Assembly (NCBI GenBank): GCA_049299895.1
Contig: JBAQYF010000028.1
Location: forward strand, 1 to 5,369
From: CAIYYO01 sp049299895
Lineage (GTDB): Archaea > Altiarchaeota > Altiarchaeia > IMC4 > QMZM01
Length of the DNA stretch: 5,369 nucleotides
Direction: 5' to 3'
A model generated the notes under the pieces. The model was given only the letters and a program-made list of their open reading frames with translations. It was not told where the DNA came from and made no database searches. A program made the position numbers and the translations under genes. Shown here in pieces: positions 4,305 through 5,369 of this stretch. Each line of letters starts with the position of its first letter. Position 1 is the stretch's first letter.

Positions 4305-5015
4305 ATGAGAGGAAAAAAGCCCGGGGCCAATCTAATGATAGATGAGGCCCTTATCGGGAGGATATGCGATTATGCGGACTTGAAGAAGACCGACCGGGTG
4401 CTGGAGATAGGTGCGGGAACCGGTAATCTGACGGTTGCGCTGTCGGAGCGGGCCGGCATGGTTTACGCAGTGGAAAAAGACATTCGTCTCTTCCATGTCC
4501 TGGAGAAGCGTCTGGGAAGTAAGAGCAATGTTGTGCTCTTATGCGGCGATGCGTTGAAGATAGAACTTCCCGGCTATGACAAGGCGGTCTCCAACATGCC
4601 CTATGAGATATCCCGCAAAGCAGTCGAAAGGCTTCTCTCAGGTAAATGCGATCTCTCCGTGCTTGTCTTCCAGAAGGAATATGCGGAGAAACTGGCTGCG
4701 AAACCCGGCGGGGACAATTATCGTTTTATCTCCGCTCTCACCCAGTCCTGTTCGGTTATCGAGGTACTGGAGGACGTCCCCCCGGGGGCGTTCGATCCCT
4801 CTCCCCCGGTATGTTCCGCGGTCGTGCGCATGCGCCAGAAGTGCGTTCCGGAGAATGGATTCGTCGTTTTCCTGCACAGGCTCTTCGACCATCGGAACAA
4901 GCGGATAGGCGGCCTCTTTAAGGGGAAGGATATGGGGCCTTACGCGGACAGGCGGGGTTACGAGCTGCCGGCGGATGAATTGCGCGCCGCATATATCCTT
5001 GCCTCAGATAAGTGA
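4305..5015 (+). CDS. ksgA: rRNA adenine dimethyltransferase KsgA/Dim1
   Basis: This encodes 236 residues. KsgA/Dim1 uses S-adenosylmethionine to dimethylate two adjacent adenines near the 3' end of 16S rRNA during small-subunit assembly. Motif I is VLEIGAGTGNLT (residues 32-43), E57 in VYAVEKD is the acidic residue that holds the SAM ribose, GDAL (81-84) contacts the adenine, and the catalytic motif IV is NMPYEIS (97-103; usually NLPY). LVFQKEYAEKLAAKPG and VPPGAFDPSPPVCSAVV are the usual substrate-side motifs. The N-terminal GKKPGANLMIDE replaces the common LGQxFLxDE, losing the glutamine. At 236 residues it is somewhat shorter than most family members, mainly at the C-terminal helical domain. 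The TTG at 4299 would add two residues; ATG 4305 is preferred. Confidence 0.93.
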   Translation: MRGKKPGANLMIDEALIGRICDYADLKKTDRVLEIGAGTGNLTVALSERAGMVYAVEKDIRLFHVLEKRLGSKSNVVLLCGDALKIELPGYDKAVSNMPYEISRKAVERLLSGKCDLSVLVFQKEYAEKLAAKPGGDNYRFISALTQSCSVIEVLEDVPPGAFDPSPPVCSAVVRMRQKCVPENGFVVFLHRLFDHRNKRIGGLFKGKDMGPYADRRGYELPADELRAAYILASDK

Positions 5016-5025
5016 TTTATTTTAC
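5016..5025 (+). promoter_or_regulatory. Candidate TATA box of pdxS
   Basis: TTTATTTTAC begins directly after the ksgA stop codon. Initiation about 25-27 bases downstream would leave a leader of roughly 10 bases before the pdxS ATG at 5057. No Shine-Dalgarno sequence is seen, so pdxS may have its own promoter and not depend on ksgA read-through. Confidence 0.35.
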
Positions 5026-5056
5026 TTTAATCGGTAATATGTATGTTTTAAATAAA

Positions 5057-5369
5057 ATGAGCTCATCTAAAACCGGGACGGAACTCTTGAAGACTGGCTT
5101 TGCCAAGATGGTGAAACACGGCGTCGTCATGGACGTTACGAACGCCGACCAGGCCCTCATAGCCGAGCAGGCGGGAGCGGTCGCCGTAATGGCTTTGGAG
5201 AGGGTTCCCGCCGACATAAGGGCTGCAGGAGGCGTAGCCCGCATGGCGAATGTAGAGAAGATCCAGGAGATTATGGATACTGTGACGATCCCAGTCATGG
5301 CCAAGGTTCGTATCGGGCATTTTGTGGAGGCCCAGATATTGCAGGAGATTGGCGTTGACATGATAGACG
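5057..5369 (+). CDS. pdxS: Pyridoxal 5'-phosphate synthase subunit PdxS (partial)
   Basis: The first 104 residues are present; the gene runs off the right edge. PdxS is the synthase subunit of the DXP-independent vitamin B6 pathway. It joins ribose 5-phosphate, glyceraldehyde 3-phosphate and ammonia (from the glutaminase PdxT) into pyridoxal 5'-phosphate. The sequence follows the family closely: TGFAKMVKHGVVMDVTNADQA, with D26 matching the conserved catalytic aspartate, then AVMALERVPADIRAAGGVARM, then PVMAKVRIGHFVEAQ, where K83 matches the lysine that forms the first Schiff base with ribose 5-phosphate. It follows ksgA by 41 bases on the same strand. A pdxT gene would be expected elsewhere in the genome and is not in this window. 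Confidence 0.97.
   Translation, partial: MSSSKTGTELLKTGFAKMVKHGVVMDVTNADQALIAEQAGAVAVMALERVPADIRAAGGVARMANVEKIQEIMDTVTIPVMAKVRIGHFVEAQILQEIGVDMID

Noticed and set aside
4576..4921. Alternative frames on both strands inside ksgA
   Set aside because: The KsgA frame is continuous with all SAM-binding motifs; the others are GC-driven shadows.
5017..5361. Minus-strand frames of 114 and 85 codons at the right end
   Set aside because: They lie opposite the clear PdxS coding sequence.

Overview
The window looks archaeal. The evidence is an MptE-like (DUF115) archaeal pterin enzyme, a KsgA/Dim1-type rRNA methylase, a PdxS, and AT-rich TATA-like boxes sitting about 25-35 bases before several start codons with little or no Shine-Dalgarno sequence, as in leaderless or short-leader archaeal transcription. 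A euryarchaeal or related lineage fits, but I cannot place it more precisely from sequence alone.

The left part (about 1-2990) is an accessory, decaying island. From the left edge it holds: the first codons of an IS3-like transposase running off the window on the minus strand; a small winged-helix protein gene (minus); a remnant of an unrecognised gene split by a complete IS481-family element (641-1579, 939 bp, 33-bp imperfect inverted repeats, perfect 16-bp target duplication); and two broken fragments of RHS/YD-repeat proteins. A compact HicB-HicA toxin-antitoxin pair (2076-2496) lies between the two RHS fragments. The fragments share a 100-bp block with one mismatch, with clearly more diverged homologous sequence on both sides, which suggests recent local gene conversion or duplication.

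The stretch 2987-3199 has no recognisable gene apart from a TATA-like box near its end.

The right part (about 3200-5369) is ordinary housekeeping sequence: a short, single-domain O6-alkylguanine alkyltransferase-like protein with PCYR in place of PCHR; a tail-to-tail overlapping mptE-like gene; a divergently transcribed ksgA; and the first 104 codons of pdxS (pyridoxal phosphate synthase), cut by the window edge.

I see no clear evidence of an entirely new system. The most notable points are the toxin-antitoxin pair bracketed by near-identical RHS scars, the exactly resolvable IS insertion, and the unusual active-site residue of the alkyltransferase-like protein.
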